From: Paenibacillus selenitireducens
GTDB lineage: Bacteria; Bacillota; Bacilli; Paenibacillales; Paenibacillaceae
Reading direction: 5' to 3'
Assembly (NCBI RefSeq): GCF_002021565.1
Contig: NZ_MSZX01000004.1
Location: 186,027 to 250,026, forward strand
Length of the DNA stretch: 64,000 bases
Position numbers and translations under genes: made by a program. The notes beneath the pieces were generated by a model. It had not been told where the DNA came from, ran no database searches, and saw nothing but the letters and a program-made list of their open reading frames with translations. Positions 63,856 to 64,000 of the stretch are shown here, in pieces. Position 1 is the first letter of the stretch. Every line of letters starts with the position of its first letter.

Positions 63856-63882
63856 AAAAAAAATCCCCCTACAATGAGGGGG
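63856..63882 (-). terminator. Terminator of the gene entering from the right edge
   Basis: On the minus strand CCCCCT/AGGGGG with a 6-base loop, followed by eight T residues. It lies 6 bases after the stop of the partial gene at 63889-63999. Confidence 0.9.
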
Positions 63883-63888
63883 TATCTT

Positions 63889-63999
63889 TTATATAAGAGC
63901 AATGGCTAGTAATGTGAATAAGCTGAGGGTTATTATATCATCGTTGAAGCCAAAGAATCCTGAGGTTCTTGCACAATTGCTGCTGTCTCTTCGTAAAAA
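63889..63999 (-). CDS. C-terminal part of a small membrane protein, cut by the window
   Basis: Minus-strand open frame running in from outside, 36 residues to a TAA at 63889-63891. It ends GFFGFNDDIITLSLFTLLAIALI, a polar/Gly-Phe stretch then one hydrophobic helix at the extreme C-terminus, as in small spore-former proteins of the kind found around yjcZ. The strong terminator just after the stop supports a real gene. No start is visible, so the family cannot be named. Confidence 0.55.
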   Translation of the reverse strand, partial: FLRRDSSNCARTSGFFGFNDDIITLSLFTLLAIALI

Positions 64000-64000
64000 T

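Overview
The window looks like chromosome of a Gram-positive, endospore-forming bacterium of the Paenibacillus type. The evidence is the Bacillus-style order bshC ... mraZ-rsmH-ftsL-pbpB-spoVD-murE, the spoIIGA-sigE-sigG block, the ylm-sepF-divIVA-ileS block with a T-box leader, and a PyrR-controlled pyr operon. It differs from Bacillus subtilis in ways common in Paenibacillaceae: murF and murA lie inside the dcw cluster, an S-adenosylhomocysteine hydrolase sits beside bshC, pyrP, pyrK and pyrD are absent from the pyr operon, and a long type IleRS is used. Genus is inferred from gene content and order, not from a database search.

Layout. 1-3.8 kb: end of bshC (bacillithiol synthesis), ahcY and a DUF4349 lipoprotein. 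3.8-23.5 kb: the division and cell wall cluster, opened by phased direct repeats that look like the MraZ operator and closed by ftsA-ftsZ behind a sigma-H-like promoter. 23.5-24.5 kb: about 1 kb without genes, full of short repeats, ending in a Spo0A-type spoIIG promoter. 24.5-27.1 kb: spoIIGA-sigE-sigG. 27.3-31.4 kb: ylmC, pgeF, ylmE, sepF, ylmG, ylmH, divIVA. 31.4-39.2 kb: T-box/ileS, a DUF5665 membrane protein, a yteA-like gene, lspA, an RluD-type pseudouridine synthase and a DapL-like aminotransferase. 39.2-48.1 kb: pyrR-pyrB-pyrC-carA-carB-pyrF-pyrE behind one PyrR attenuator. 48.3-55.5 kb: a tightly packed five-gene ABC operon of unusual make-up (two ATPases, one fused to an AbrB-like domain; a membrane-fusion lipoprotein; a double-length FtsX-type permease; a solute-binding lipoprotein).

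From 55.5 kb the character changes: three tRNA genes (fMet, Ile-CAU, Val-GAC), very small genes, decayed sequence and AT-rich hypothetical genes, then accessory functions. The latter are a type A chloramphenicol acetyltransferase with its own leader-peptide attenuator, a cyclase-family hydrolase, an alpha/beta hydrolase, a GNAT acetyltransferase, and a YHYH/copper-amine-oxidase-N secreted protein. Several genes here are too short for routine ORF calling: a YjcZ-type spore peptide with an excellent sigma-K promoter, a 56-residue protein beside the tRNAs, a chloramphenicol leader peptide, and the tail of a small membrane protein running off the right edge.

Most worth following up: the five-gene ABC operon with its ATPase-AbrB fusion; the cat leader, resembling the classical cat-86 leader; the sigma-K-driven YjcZ gene; a three-copy intergenic repeat whose hairpin is conserved with pairing-preserving changes; and a palindrome with a -10 box before carA, suggesting separate control of carbamoyl-phosphate synthesis.
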